From: an uncultured Rickettsiales bacterium | GTDB taxonomy: Bacteria; Pseudomonadota; Alphaproteobacteria; Rs-D84 | Reading direction: 5' to 3' | Length of the DNA: 15,735 nucleotides | Assembly (NCBI GenBank): GCA_900549365.1 | Contig: UROD01000015.1 | Location: 1 to 15,735 of the forward strand | Part shown: piece after piece, positions 1-7,898 of the stretch | Layout: every line of letters starts with the position of its first letter | How positions within the stretch are numbered: the first letter of the stretch is position 1 | Made by a program: the position numbers and the translations under genes | The notes under the pieces: model-generated | What the model saw: the letters and a program-made list of their open reading frames with translations, nothing else | Databases searched by the model: none | What the model was told of the DNA's origin: nothing

Positions 1-453
1 TGTCGCTGTGTGAAATACTGCGTTTGGCAAAATCGCAATATCGCGCATAGGCACGGCCGTAAACGAAAACGCCGACGATGCGCCGATTGGCGTTTCCGCC
101 ATAAACAGGCACGCCGTCCCCAGAATCACCAAGTCCAGATAGCACTGATGAATTGTGGTATAAAAATTTGAATCATTCAGATTCGCACGCAATGCCGCCG
201 TGGCTGCGTCTGCATCGGGCGATGCGTCACTTTCCGGAATCAGTGTCAGCCACAGTGATTCTGGTGGTGTCATCAGCGAATATATTGATGCCGCCAGATT
301 ATCCACAGCATCCGCCGCGGTTGCATCAAACAGTGTTGCGACATCTGTATCGTTGGTCGGCATAGTGTATCGCATTGCGGCATCCCACCGTGCCAACCAT
401 GGCGCACGCGCGTCCAGCGCACGCCGATACATTTGTTCTAAATTATTTTGCAT
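1..453 (-). CDS. Portal (head-to-tail connector) protein, N-terminal part
   Basis: The frame starts at an ATG ending at 453, with AAGGAG a few bases upstream, and stays open to the window edge, giving 151 residues. The protein begins MQNNLEQMYRRALDARAPWL and contains TATAADAVDNLAASIYSLMT at about residues 43-62, then PPESLWLTLIP, SNFYTTIHQCYLDLVILGT and a following acidic stretch. This matches the opening of T7-type head-to-tail connecting proteins: an early W..A..Y..P region, then 'LA..L...LTPP...W', then 'N.SNFY....Y.DL...GTA'. The portal forms the dodecameric ring at the capsid vertex through which the terminase pumps DNA. It follows the terminase C-terminal half by 18 bp, so both belong to one operon. 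The missing 3' part lies left of the window. Confidence 0.85.
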   Translation of the reverse strand, partial: MQNNLEQMYRRALDARAPWLARWDAAMRYTMPTNDTDVATLFDATAADAVDNLAASIYSLMTPPESLWLTLIPESDASPDADAATAALRANLNDSNFYTTIHQCYLDLVILGTACLFMAETPIGASSAFSFTAVPMRDIAILPNAVFHTAT

Positions 454-471
454 GTTTTCTCCTTTGTTTTG

Positions 472-1266
472 TTAAACATTGAATTTCGTGTTTGCCGTAT
501 ATGCGCGGCCTGTATAACCCGCGGGGTGCACGGGTGTCGGCGCGATTGTAATTGCGCCCGCCACCGCGTCCAGACCGTCGTCGTGTCCCGTTCCAATTGG
601 TGACCACCCCATCATTTCGGCAACAAATGGTGTTTGCGTTATTTTGCGGTGCGCATACAATCGCCCCGCAGCCAACGTTGGTTCAATCGCGTCCAAGATT
701 CGGTCAACCTTTGGCCGATTGTTGGTAATACGCGTGATTGTGATTGGCGTGCCGGCACGTATTGCCGCGTCGCGCATTATTTCTGGTAATGCATTTCCAA
801 TACCATTTGTTTCAATCGTGATACGTCGCATACCATATCGTCCCAAAAATCCCAGCACACAATCGCACTGATGTGCCAACGGATGCGTGTCGCCATCGGA
901 CACCGTCATATATAAAATGTCGTGAATAAAAACACATCGCGATGCATCATCACGATACAAGACGACGCACACACTGCCATCGCGACCACGACGTCCCGTC
1001 GATGGGTCCCAATATGCCGCTGCGCCTGTAATTTTATGCGCGCCGATTTGTGCGGTACGCGCGTCAAACACATCGTCGTATAATCGCATTGCCCCAGGAT
1101 CCAGACGCGCGCGCGTTGGCGCGACAGGTTGCAATAACATCTGTGATGCAAAATGACGTGGGCCGGTGGCGTCACGCAATTCTGCGATGCGCGCAGGCGG
1201 GAACAATTCAGGCCACACGGACGCACCCGTCGCATCAATTATCGGTATTTTCAATACGTTGTACCC
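472..1266 (-). pseudogene. Terminase large subunit, C-terminal nuclease half (severed)
   Basis: From the residue at 1266 the frame gives 264 residues starting GYNVLKIPII. The RNase H-like nuclease signature of phage terminases is visible: WDPSTG (about 86-91, first catalytic Asp), IETNG (about 151-155) and GHDDGLDAV (about 227-235, last metal-binding Asp). The 'WPELFPPARIAELR' linker and 'FASQMLLQPV' also match T7-like terminases. The ATPase half is 3.4 kb away at 4643-5248 on the same strand. The frame stays open upstream into the dnaB promoter region, up to 1410, and an ATG on the minus strand ends at 1317, but those residues are encoded by inserted DNA and no ribosome site is apparent. It may be untranslated or made as an orphan nuclease fragment. 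Only 18 bp separate it from the portal gene. Confidence 0.88.
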
Positions 1267-1280
1267 ACGTAAAAAAGGCG

Positions 1281-1308
1281 TTGAAAAACCAAAATTTTTA
1301 GATACTAT
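1281..1308 (+). promoter_or_regulatory. Putative dnaB promoter
   Basis: TTGAAA at 1281-1286 and TACTAT at 1303-1308, separated by 16 bp, resemble sigma70 -35 and -10 boxes. The start of transcription would fall at about 1315-1316, that is on the dnaB ATG itself, and there is no Shine-Dalgarno sequence upstream. A leaderless dnaB mRNA is the natural inference. The promoter begins only about 14 bp inside the left edge of the inserted segment. Confidence 0.4.
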
Positions 1309-1315
1309 ATCAGAC

Positions 1316-2866
1316 ATGGATTTTACCCCTAAAACTTTACCAACGAATTTGGAGGCCGAACAGGCCGTCTTGGCCGCGGTGCTGATGAACAACCGCGCAT
1401 TGGAACGCATTTCTGATTTCTTGAAACCAGAACATTTTTCGCATCCTGCGCACCAAGAAATTTACAAGTTGGCGGAACGTCAATTTGCCGCCGGCATTCC
1501 GTTTGATATCATCACGGCGAAAAACTATCTGGACCAACAAGGGACGTTGGAATCTGTTGGTGGCGTTGATTACCTGACCCAGTTGGCGGGGGCCGGCGCA
1601 ACTGTTGTAAATGTTGAACAATACGCACGCATCGTATACGACAATGCATTGCGTCGTGAACTGATTGAATTGGGGCAATCAATTACCGACAACGCTTTTG
1701 TAGAGGATTTAGACAATCCTGTTTCAACCCAGATAGAGGTTGCCGAACAAAAGTTATTCAATTTGGCGTCGTCTGGTGAATCCAAGCGCGAGGTTGCACC
1801 TATTGCCACCGCATTGGCTGGCGCACTGAAAGAGGCCGAGGTTGCATACAAGGCCGATGGTAAGTTGTCTGGTTTGACAACGGGTTTGAACGCGTTGGAT
1901 AAATCCATCAGTGGTCTGCACCACAGTGATTTGATTATTATCGCGGGTCGTCCGGCAATGGGTAAAACAACGCTGGCGATGAACATTGCGTTCAATGCCG
2001 CAAATGCTATTTTATCGGGTCGTGCCAACGAACAGTACAAGGGCGCGGTTGTGTTTTTCAGTTTGGAAATGTCCCAAGAACAACTGGCGGCGCGTGTGCT
2101 GTCGTCACAGTCCAAGGTTCCAGCAACCGCCATGCGCGAAGGGTCTTTTTCAGACGAAGAATTTTTGAAAATGACCCAGTATGCACAGGCAATCGGTCGC
2201 GTGCCACTGTTTATTGATGACACCCCTGGGATGTCCGTGCCAATGATTCGCACCCGCGCACGTCGTTTGGCACGCAAGTGTGGTGGGATTGCGTTGATTG
2301 TTATTGACTATCTGCAGTTGATGACGTCCCCAGGCGGTCGCAAAAACGATAACCGTGTCCAAGAAATTTCCGAAATCACACGTGGGCTGAAAATGCTGGC
2401 CAAAGAATTAGATGTTCCGGTCATCGCCCTGTCCCAGTTGTCGCGTAGCGTTGAAAACCGCGATGATAAACGCCCCCAGTTGGCGGACTTGCGTGAATCA
2501 GGTTCTATTGAACAGGACGCTGATATTGTTATGTTCACGTACCGCGAAGAATACTATTTGGAAAATCGCGACCCGTCACAACGTATTTCGGGCAACACCA
2601 ATGCCAATATTCAGGAATCGTATCAAAAGCGTTTGGAACGCTCGCGCGGAAAGGCCGACGTTATCATCGGCAAAAACCGTCATGGTCGTCCTGAAACCGT
2701 ACGTATGGCGTTCTTTGGCGATTACAGTTTGTTCGACAATCTGGACGAGGTTGAGGCCCGCGGCGAAAATGATTATTCCAACACATCGCCTGCACAGGAA
2801 TCAATGGCCGACGACACAGGTGCGCCAGAGCAAATTGACCCATCAGCATTTCCAGACGATTTGTAA
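1316..2866 (+). CDS. dnaB: Replicative DNA helicase DnaB
   Basis: The product is the hexameric 5'-3' helicase that unwinds the chromosome at the replication fork and recruits primase. From this start it has 516 residues. The N-terminal domain runs from about 8 to 110 (begins LPTNLEAEQAVLAAVLMN). The RecA-like C-terminal domain carries Walker A GRPAMGKT at 211-218, Walker B LIVIDYLQLM around Asp331, and SRSVENRDDKRPQLADLRES followed by GSIEQDADIVMF. The terminal region has an extra loop rich in Asn, Gln and Arg before KNRHGRPETVRMAFFGDYSLF, as in alphaproteobacterial DnaB. It reads as a chromosomal helicase, not a divergent phage copy. The ATG at 1316 is preferred over the in-frame ATG at 1166, because the earlier one would add 50 residues encoded by antisense terminase DNA. 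The gene lies inside the phage terminase gene, in the opposite direction. Confidence 0.96.
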   Translation: MDFTPKTLPTNLEAEQAVLAAVLMNNRALERISDFLKPEHFSHPAHQEIYKLAERQFAAGIPFDIITAKNYLDQQGTLESVGGVDYLTQLAGAGATVVNVEQYARIVYDNALRRELIELGQSITDNAFVEDLDNPVSTQIEVAEQKLFNLASSGESKREVAPIATALAGALKEAEVAYKADGKLSGLTTGLNALDKSISGLHHSDLIIIAGRPAMGKTTLAMNIAFNAANAILSGRANEQYKGAVVFFSLEMSQEQLAARVLSSQSKVPATAMREGSFSDEEFLKMTQYAQAIGRVPLFIDDTPGMSVPMIRTRARRLARKCGGIALIVIDYLQLMTSPGGRKNDNRVQEISEITRGLKMLAKELDVPVIALSQLSRSVENRDDKRPQLADLRESGSIEQDADIVMFTYREEYYLENRDPSQRISGNTNANIQESYQKRLERSRGKADVIIGKNRHGRPETVRMAFFGDYSLFDNLDEVEARGENDYSNTSPAQESMADDTGAPEQIDPSAFPDDL

Positions 2867-2892
2867 TTATTTCCTTGCGGCGGGCGCAAAAA

Positions 2893-2921
2893 TTGACTAA
2901 TATTTTGTCAAGAAATATTTA
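2893..2921 (+). promoter_or_regulatory. Putative promoter with inverted-repeat operator before the double-HTH gene
   Basis: TTGACT at 2893-2898 and TATTTA at 2916-2921 are spaced by 17 bp. Lying between and over these boxes is a perfect 7-bp inverted repeat, AATATTT at 2899-2905 and AAATATT at 2913-2919, with a 7-bp gap. A symmetric site inside the promoter of an XRE-type regulator suggests autoregulation, which is an inference. It would allow the regulator to be made independently of dnaB. Confidence 0.4.
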
Positions 2922-2936
2922 ATCAGGAGTTCTGCG

Positions 2937-3944
2937 ATGGCCCAAGAAGAAATCATATTTCCAAACAATATCAGAAATATTCGTATGGCAACCGGTATGA
3001 AAATGACCGAGTTGGCGCGTCAATCACACCTGTCTTTGTCCGCTGTGTCCAAGATTGAAAAGGGTGTCCGTCGCCTGAACCAAAAACAGTTATTGAATAT
3101 CTGTAATATTTTGGGTTGCAAGTTGTCTGACATTTTCATCAAGGAAGACGATGCCGTCGCCGACCAATGGCAGAGTGAAATTAAACGCCGTCTGAATGAT
3201 AACGAAGACAGCGGTTTGAAAATCTTTGGCAGTGGTCTGCGCAAGATCCGTCAACAAACCGGAAAAACAATCGCACAGGCCGCCGCAGACGCAGGTATGA
3301 CATTGTCCGTATATCACAAGATAGAGGTTGGCCAGCGCGAAATTTATCAAAATGAAATTGAACCATTGGCAAAATCTTTTGCAATGAGTGCCGAAAAACT
3401 GTTCGATAAAATTGCCACCCTGTACAAATCCGGCGAATTAAACAAGCAAATCAGCAAGGTCAAAGAACGCGTTAAATCCGTATTGATTCCTGACAATCCG
3501 GCATCTGGGATTGATATGCATGGTGGGTTGTATGGTGCAAAATTGTACGACAGCGCACGCAAAAAACTGGTTCCTGTATTCGGTACGCCAGATGGCAAAT
3601 CAATCACATTCAAAAAATCCGATGAAACTATGATTGTTGCCCCCATGCCGTTGGAGGGTCGCAGTGGTATCTATGCCGTGATTCCAAATTCCAAACGCTT
3701 GGGCGGCTTTATCCCAGAACATGCATATGTGTTTGCCGATGCCACAACCACACCTGTGGTTGGCGATTTGGCGGTATGCATTGATACTGATTTTAACAAA
3801 CTGGAACCTGACACCGTTGCCACGGCCCAGATTGTCAGTGTCCGCCAAGATTCCAAGGGCAAGGTTTATGGTCAAATTGTTTCACCCGAAGAAAAGATTA
3901 TTGGCCACACCATGCACAAGGTTATTATGATTGTTATGGAATAA
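2937..3944 (+). CDS. Double XRE-type HTH regulator with LexA/S24-like C-terminal region
   Basis: The 335-residue product has two Cro/CI-type helix-turn-helix domains: the first at about 9-66 (MTELARQSHLSLSAVSKIEKG) and the second at about 97-155 (TIAQAAADAGMTLSVYHKIE). After a basic linker (about 165-185), the C-terminal part contains YAVIPNSKRLGGFIPEHAYVF and TTPVVGDLAVCIDTD, which resembles the beta-rich fold of LexA/S24 peptidase-like domains. I see no convincing catalytic Ser-Lys pair, so it is probably a dimerisation or sensing module, not a self-cleaving one. The start has AGGAG 8 bp upstream. It lies 70 bp after dnaB and 21 bp before the next gene, so the two downstream genes form an operon. 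An inverted repeat in its promoter hints at autoregulation. Its target is not known. Confidence 0.75.
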   Translation: MAQEEIIFPNNIRNIRMATGMKMTELARQSHLSLSAVSKIEKGVRRLNQKQLLNICNILGCKLSDIFIKEDDAVADQWQSEIKRRLNDNEDSGLKIFGSGLRKIRQQTGKTIAQAAADAGMTLSVYHKIEVGQREIYQNEIEPLAKSFAMSAEKLFDKIATLYKSGELNKQISKVKERVKSVLIPDNPASGIDMHGGLYGAKLYDSARKKLVPVFGTPDGKSITFKKSDETMIVAPMPLEGRSGIYAVIPNSKRLGGFIPEHAYVFADATTTPVVGDLAVCIDTDFNKLEPDTVATAQIVSVRQDSKGKVYGQIVSPEEKIIGHTMHKVIMIVME

Positions 3945-3965
3945 TCATTTCAAACGGAGAGAGAT

Positions 3966-4646
3966 ATGAAAACCAAAGCCAGCACAGTTGCCCAGAAATT
4001 ACTGAACCTGTACCGCCAAGAGCATGTTATATTTGGCGGTTGGGCGGCGGTGAACCAAGTATTCGTTGCCGAGGCCGACAATGACGTTATGCGTGAATTG
4101 CGCGCATTGCCAACAGGCAAGATGTTGATTCAGCATATCGAAAACCTGCGCAGCGGGAAAACCCCTATGGATTCTATTGAGCGCGAACTGATGCCGTATG
4201 GTGGCACAATGGACCGATCTGTGGCGACGATTTCATTGACCGCAGCAGAAATGACAGAATTAGAATCTGGAATAAACGCGTTTACACCCGATGACGCAGG
4301 TTTGGAACGCATCCAGAACCTGAACGTTGTCAAACGTTTTGGCGGCGAATGGACTGTTGCAATTCGTGCGGCATTAGCATCACACCCTGACCTGTTGCAA
4401 AAATGGGCGGTAATTACCAAAACATATCGTGCGTACTATCTGTGGCATGTGGCAACAGATATTTTGAACCAGCCATTGTCTGAACGTGCACACGCACAAT
4501 TACAGGCCGATATGCCAGAATACGAAACATATCTGCCTATGTTTGGCGATGCGGGCGATGAATTGTTGCACAAATTGCGTGCATTCATCAGCGTACGCGA
4601 ACCCGTTGCATCAGACAACGCACCTGACGCGCCAACATCTATCTAG
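3966..4646 (+). CDS. Hypothetical protein, third gene of the inserted segment
   Basis: I do not recognise this 226-residue protein. It starts MKTKASTVAQKLLNLYRQEH after a good GGAGAG ribosome site and is predicted to be soluble and largely helical. There are Trp/Tyr-rich stretches (GGWAAVNQVF near residue 24; WAVITKTYRAYYLWHVATDI near 148) and an acidic end. No signal peptide, membrane segment or catalytic motif is evident. It is 21 bp behind the double-HTH gene and probably co-transcribed with it. The stop codon TAG at 4644-4646 lies exactly on the right edge of the inserted segment, and no terminator follows, so its natural 3' end may have been lost at the junction and the protein could be slightly truncated. 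Confidence 0.7.
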   Translation: MKTKASTVAQKLLNLYRQEHVIFGGWAAVNQVFVAEADNDVMRELRALPTGKMLIQHIENLRSGKTPMDSIERELMPYGGTMDRSVATISLTAAEMTELESGINAFTPDDAGLERIQNLNVVKRFGGEWTVAIRAALASHPDLLQKWAVITKTYRAYYLWHVATDILNQPLSERAHAQLQADMPEYETYLPMFGDAGDELLHKLRAFISVREPVASDNAPDAPTSI

Positions 4647-5248
4647 TCCGCATCGCTGGTACGATATATCGTGTCGGTTGTGTGTGGTGTACCAATGTAA
4701 ATCATTGTGCCGGTGGGCGACAAAATAAATTCCAATTCCCGCAAGCGTTCACGCAGGTTTTCGCGTTTCTGGGCGGTGTTGCATGTATTTGGAACCTCTA
4801 CATCATCACAAATTATCAGGTCGGCACGACTGCCGGTGATATTACCTGCAATACCTGCACATATGACCGATGGTTCACGAATGCCGACGGGACGATTGAT
4901 TGTTATTCTGTCGCATGCCCACGCACGACGCCCCGTGGGAATCATATCTGCACAACGTGGATGATTTTCCAATATATTACGAATATGTCCAACCATGCGC
5001 GATGCCAGTGTACTTTCCGCCGATAAAATCAAAATTCGATATTCAGGGTGCATACACAGCACGCATGCAGCAAAGATTCCCACGACCGTTGATTTGCCTG
5101 AATGCCGAAATGCCATCAGCAATCCACGATGTGGCGCGTGCATCAAAACATCCACCAAGAAATTCATTATCTGGCGATGATGCGCAGGGGTCGTCATATT
5201 CAGTACCGCGTTCCATTCGTCCATAAAATCACAAAATGCCGTAGTCAT
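4643..5248 (-). pseudogene. Terminase large subunit, N-terminal ATPase half (severed)
   Basis: The 201-residue frame from the ATG ending at 5248 holds the packaging-motor ATPase: Walker A FRHSGKST at 47-54, Walker B LIICDD at 144-149 and the coupling motif GTPHT at 186-190. It stops just after IYRTSDAD at a TAG (4643-4645) supplied by the inserted DNA. In intact relatives the sequence would continue into a 'GY.V...P' segment, exactly what begins the other half at 1266. The ATPase lacks the nuclease domain, so it could not cut concatemers into packaged genomes even if expressed. The start overlaps the end of the fibre gene by 20 bp, implying coupled translation. An alternative start is the ATG ending at 5224. 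Confidence 0.88.
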
Positions 5249-5783
5249 CGCGATTTTCGTTTGGGGCCGCGTCTGTAATAGCCCCATAATCATTTATCAA
5301 TTTTGGCAACGCCCCGTCCAATACAGACACCAGATTATTGTACAGACCCATTACACCACCGCCCGACAATTTATCTTGGATAACACGCAGGTTATAGTCC
5401 AAAAAAGATTTTACATTATCAAACGTGTTTGCCCACTGGGTCAAATCCACATCAACTGTGCGCAGGTCACGAAATGCCTCTAATAAAAAATTGAAATCAG
5501 CATTCAGTGCGGCAACATCTATCGGCAGTGTTGGTTGGTAATCAATCACACGGGCCAGCGCAATGCGACGAAATATATCAATGGTGGCGCGCGCCGCGGG
5601 TGCGGTTTGAAATACGATTGTACCACCCGAAAAATCATCGTTCGGCACAACCGAATAAATACCCGATGCGTCAGATTGCAATACTTCATCAATTGCAACA
5701 TGAACGTCTGCATTTTGGAAAAATGAAAATGCGAACGGAAATTCCGTGGTCGCGCCATCGCCAGTATATGATATTTTATACAT
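5229..5783 (-). CDS. T7-type tail-fibre N-terminal anchor protein, short form
   Basis: The 184-residue product opens MYKISYTGDGATTEFPFAFS and continues through FFQNADVHVAIDE and FRRIALARVIDYQPTLPID to a helical region with FRDLR. This is the classic order of the T7 gp17-type virion-binding domain (F.F.YL....V.V......Y.......G.I.F......I.R......DY....). A coil-like stretch follows and the protein then ends; there is no receptor-binding shaft or tip. It may serve as an adaptor for a separate receptor-binding protein, or the distal part may have been lost. The start is supported by GGGGGAAT 5 bp upstream, which is why the in-frame ATG ending at 5795 was not used. It lies between the small coil protein and the terminase. 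Confidence 0.8.
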   Translation of the reverse strand: MYKISYTGDGATTEFPFAFSFFQNADVHVAIDEVLQSDASGIYSVVPNDDFSGGTIVFQTAPAARATIDIFRRIALARVIDYQPTLPIDVAALNADFNFLLEAFRDLRTVDVDLTQWANTFDNVKSFLDYNLRVIQDKLSGGGVMGLYNNLVSVLDGALPKLINDYGAITDAAPNENRDDYGIL

Positions 5784-5798
5784 ACATTCCCCCATCTG

Positions 5799-6146
5799 TT
5801 ATCCAACCAAATCGTCAAATCTGGCCAGCAATGTTTTCAACAGGTTTGGTTTTGTCGTCTTGATTTTGCGTAATTTTTCAAGCGCGTTACGACGCTTTTC
5901 ATCGTATGGCTGTGCCGTTTCAGACGTCAGACGGCGCAGAACCGCCCCTTCGGTCATGCCACGGTTTGACATACCCGATGCACCGTATTTTGCGCGCTGG
6001 GTCGCCAATGCTTTTTTTACCAAATTGACCTTGGTCTGTTCATCGGCCGCCATATCTGCCAGAATTTTTTGGCGTTGTGATTTGGCCTCTTGTTTGTTTT
6101 TCTTGTAATCCAGAACGGATTGAACATCTGATACTAACTGTCCCAT
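5799..6146 (-). CDS. Small Lys-rich coil protein of the phage morphogenesis operon
   Basis: The 115-residue protein begins MGQLVSDVQSVLDYKKNKQE and is strongly helical and charged up to about residue 50. It then has a conserved-looking segment ALATQRAKYGASGMSNRGMT at about 47-66 and ends in a basic region with LLARFDDLVG. Proteins of this shape occur between the tail tubular genes and the fibre gene in podoviruses of alphaproteobacteria, where they may be minor virion or internal proteins. That role is inferred from position. AAGGA lies upstream of the start. It is separated by 26 bp from the tail tubular B-like gene and by 15 bp from the fibre start. Confidence 0.7.
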   Translation of the reverse strand: MGQLVSDVQSVLDYKKNKQEAKSQRQKILADMAADEQTKVNLVKKALATQRAKYGASGMSNRGMTEGAVLRRLTSETAQPYDEKRRNALEKLRKIKTTKPNLLKTLLARFDDLVG

Positions 6147-6172
6147 AAGGTTATCCTTTTTGTATTTGGTGG

Positions 6173-7882
6173 TTAAATCGTATAATTTCCATAAATTGTT
6201 ACCGACTGAATGGTTATCGGCAACTGGTCATCACTGGTGATTGTCCATGGCGCGACACTGGTATCACGTGTCCACCCCAGTTGCGACACATGCACATCAC
6301 CGGTGTATCCAGACGCACTTTGCGCCGTATTTGGAATATCGGCGCGCACATCGTTTATAAACAATGAACACGTGTCCATTACGCGCGCTGTTATGCGACG
6401 AATGCGGGCGCGTGCGGCATTGTGCCCTGATGCGCGCAACGGCACGCCCGATGCCAATACCGAAAACGGTAATGCATCACCGTCAGATAAGGCATCTGGT
6501 GAAAATTTTTCCAACCAGTATTTATCACCGCGGCGAACAACCACATATGTTTCATCACCCAGTACCGCAACAGATATGAAACTGCCGCGGGTTTGGTACA
6601 CACCCCACGCAGATATATTCAATGCCGCATTATGGTTCAACACCGCCATACTGCCGTCCGCCATAACGACGAACAGTTGCCGCGTGGATTGGTTATATGC
6701 AATGTCTGTGGGCGACGTCATTAAATGTTTGGCATATGCGCACAGGTCTGTTGCACTGTAATTTTCCCCCAATTCGTCCAAGCATAATTCGCGAATATCA
6801 CGCCCATTGGCGGAAATGAATATCGTCGCACCCTCTATCTGTTGCGGTGGCAGGTATCGTGATGCAATACTGCCCACCGATGTATGCTGTTTGATATCAA
6901 CCGACGATGGGGTCAGTGGCTTGTTCGCAATCGCCCATTCGCCGACAGTGGTCAATATTTGCAAGTTATCACTGCTGACCACGGTACAGATTTGCTGGCG
7001 TTGACGGGACAGCAATGTGATAAAAATCGCCTGATCGTCCAGACCCGTACCCACATCAAAATCATTATGTCGCCCCACCCCAGACATCCAAACGCCCGCG
7101 GGATAATCACGCGCACCACCGAACACCAATCTGTCTTGGTGGAATGTAATACTGACTGGCCAGCCACGACGGGTGCTGAATGCGGCCTCGCGCCAATCGG
7201 TAATGGGTGCGGTTGGCAATGTAAATGCACCGTTTGTACGCATAACCGCAACAGTTGGACTGGTGACCTGATGCACAGTCCACTGTTTGTCCATCAATAA
7301 AAACGTGCCGCCAACACAATCGGTGTTCCAGAATGTAGCACTGGTTGTAAATGTTGCGAAATTGTTGCCGGCACTGTTTGCCGTGACGGTGATTTTTATA
7401 TCGCGCGTGTCATCAAATCGCATAAACGGCATATGAACCGTCATATCATCATCACTGCGCGCAAATTCAAATGTCGTCAAATCAAAGCCAGTTGCCGTTT
7501 TACGCAAAATGCGTGGCTGGTATTCTGGGTGCACAAAAATCATTGTGCCAAAACGCTGGGCATATTGAATCTGTGCAATATCCGATGCCGTCCACGGTGC
7601 AATGATATCACACACGCGCGTTGCGCCGTTATACACATAGATATGTCCCGCCGTTATTGCCAGAATGTATTCGTCATCTTGGCCGACTGAAAACGATATC
7701 AATCGCGCCGACGCCCCCAATTCGGCGACACGCCCCAATCCCGCACGACGACGCAGTCCACCACCCGCAATAACGTCCATATTAACCAACGCGGCCAAAC
7801 CAGACAAATTATCGTGCGTATAAAATTCTGGGGCAATATCGCCATTGGCAAACGAATTGATTGTTTTTACAAAGTTTCCCAT
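6173..7882 (-). CDS. Tail tubular protein B-like (tail nozzle) protein
   Basis: The 569-residue product starts MGNFVKTINSFANGDIAPEF and has the features of podoviral tail tube B or 'stabilisation' proteins: an N-terminal 'F..GE.SP....R.DL..' motif followed by a two-sided beta-rich body (AGGGLRRRAGLGRVAEL, then ARLISFSVGQDDEYILAITA) and many short Tyr/Trp/Gly-rich beta repeats up to the C-terminus. In T7-like phages the equivalent hexameric nozzle closes the tail and releases DNA at infection. The start at 7882 has GGGGGAAT directly upstream; the further in-frame ATG ending at 7912 lies within the preceding gene. It follows the tail tubular A-like gene by 16 bp, and tubular A and B are adjacent in podoviruses generally. 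No disruption is visible. Confidence 0.8.
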   Translation of the reverse strand: MGNFVKTINSFANGDIAPEFYTHDNLSGLAALVNMDVIAGGGLRRRAGLGRVAELGASARLISFSVGQDDEYILAITAGHIYVYNGATRVCDIIAPWTASDIAQIQYAQRFGTMIFVHPEYQPRILRKTATGFDLTTFEFARSDDDMTVHMPFMRFDDTRDIKITVTANSAGNNFATFTTSATFWNTDCVGGTFLLMDKQWTVHQVTSPTVAVMRTNGAFTLPTAPITDWREAAFSTRRGWPVSITFHQDRLVFGGARDYPAGVWMSGVGRHNDFDVGTGLDDQAIFITLLSRQRQQICTVVSSDNLQILTTVGEWAIANKPLTPSSVDIKQHTSVGSIASRYLPPQQIEGATIFISANGRDIRELCLDELGENYSATDLCAYAKHLMTSPTDIAYNQSTRQLFVVMADGSMAVLNHNAALNISAWGVYQTRGSFISVAVLGDETYVVVRRGDKYWLEKFSPDALSDGDALPFSVLASGVPLRASGHNAARARIRRITARVMDTCSLFINDVRADIPNTAQSASGYTGDVHVSQLGWTRDTSVAPWTITSDDQLPITIQSVTIYGNYTI

Positions 7883-7898
7883 ATATTCCCCCGTAATC

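Larger units (their letters stand above)
1267..4645 (+). other. Inserted host-like segment carrying dnaB and two further genes
   Basis: This plus-strand block sits inside a minus-strand phage gene. Terminase homology stops at 1266 on the left (G of GYNVLK) and at 4646 on the right (D of SDAD). Joining the two gives an unbroken frame with no missing motif, so the segment is about 3.38 kb; either edge could be off by a few codons. It contains a promoter, dnaB, a double-HTH regulator gene and an unknown ORF whose stop codon lies exactly at the right edge. No transposase, terminal inverted repeat or clear target-site duplication was found at the edges. It could be transferred chromosomal DNA, a rearrangement of a split prophage, or an assembly join. 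Confidence 0.75.

Noticed and set aside
1255..1280. Target-site duplication or terminal inverted repeat at the edges of the dnaB segment
   Set aside because: Comparison of the bases around 1267 and 4645 showed no shared run or inverted match longer than chance.
1166..1315. An upstream in-frame ATG that would lengthen DnaB by 50 residues
   Set aside because: The extension is encoded by antisense terminase DNA and does not look like a DnaB N-terminus. The family begins near LPTNLEAEQA.
6210..6761. Long plus-strand open frames over the tail genes and other loci (also 14181-14834 and 9685-10188)
   Set aside because: They are shadows of well-supported minus-strand genes. The 9685-10188 frame is the antisense of the Lys-rich repeats and is rich in Phe, Trp and Cys for that reason.
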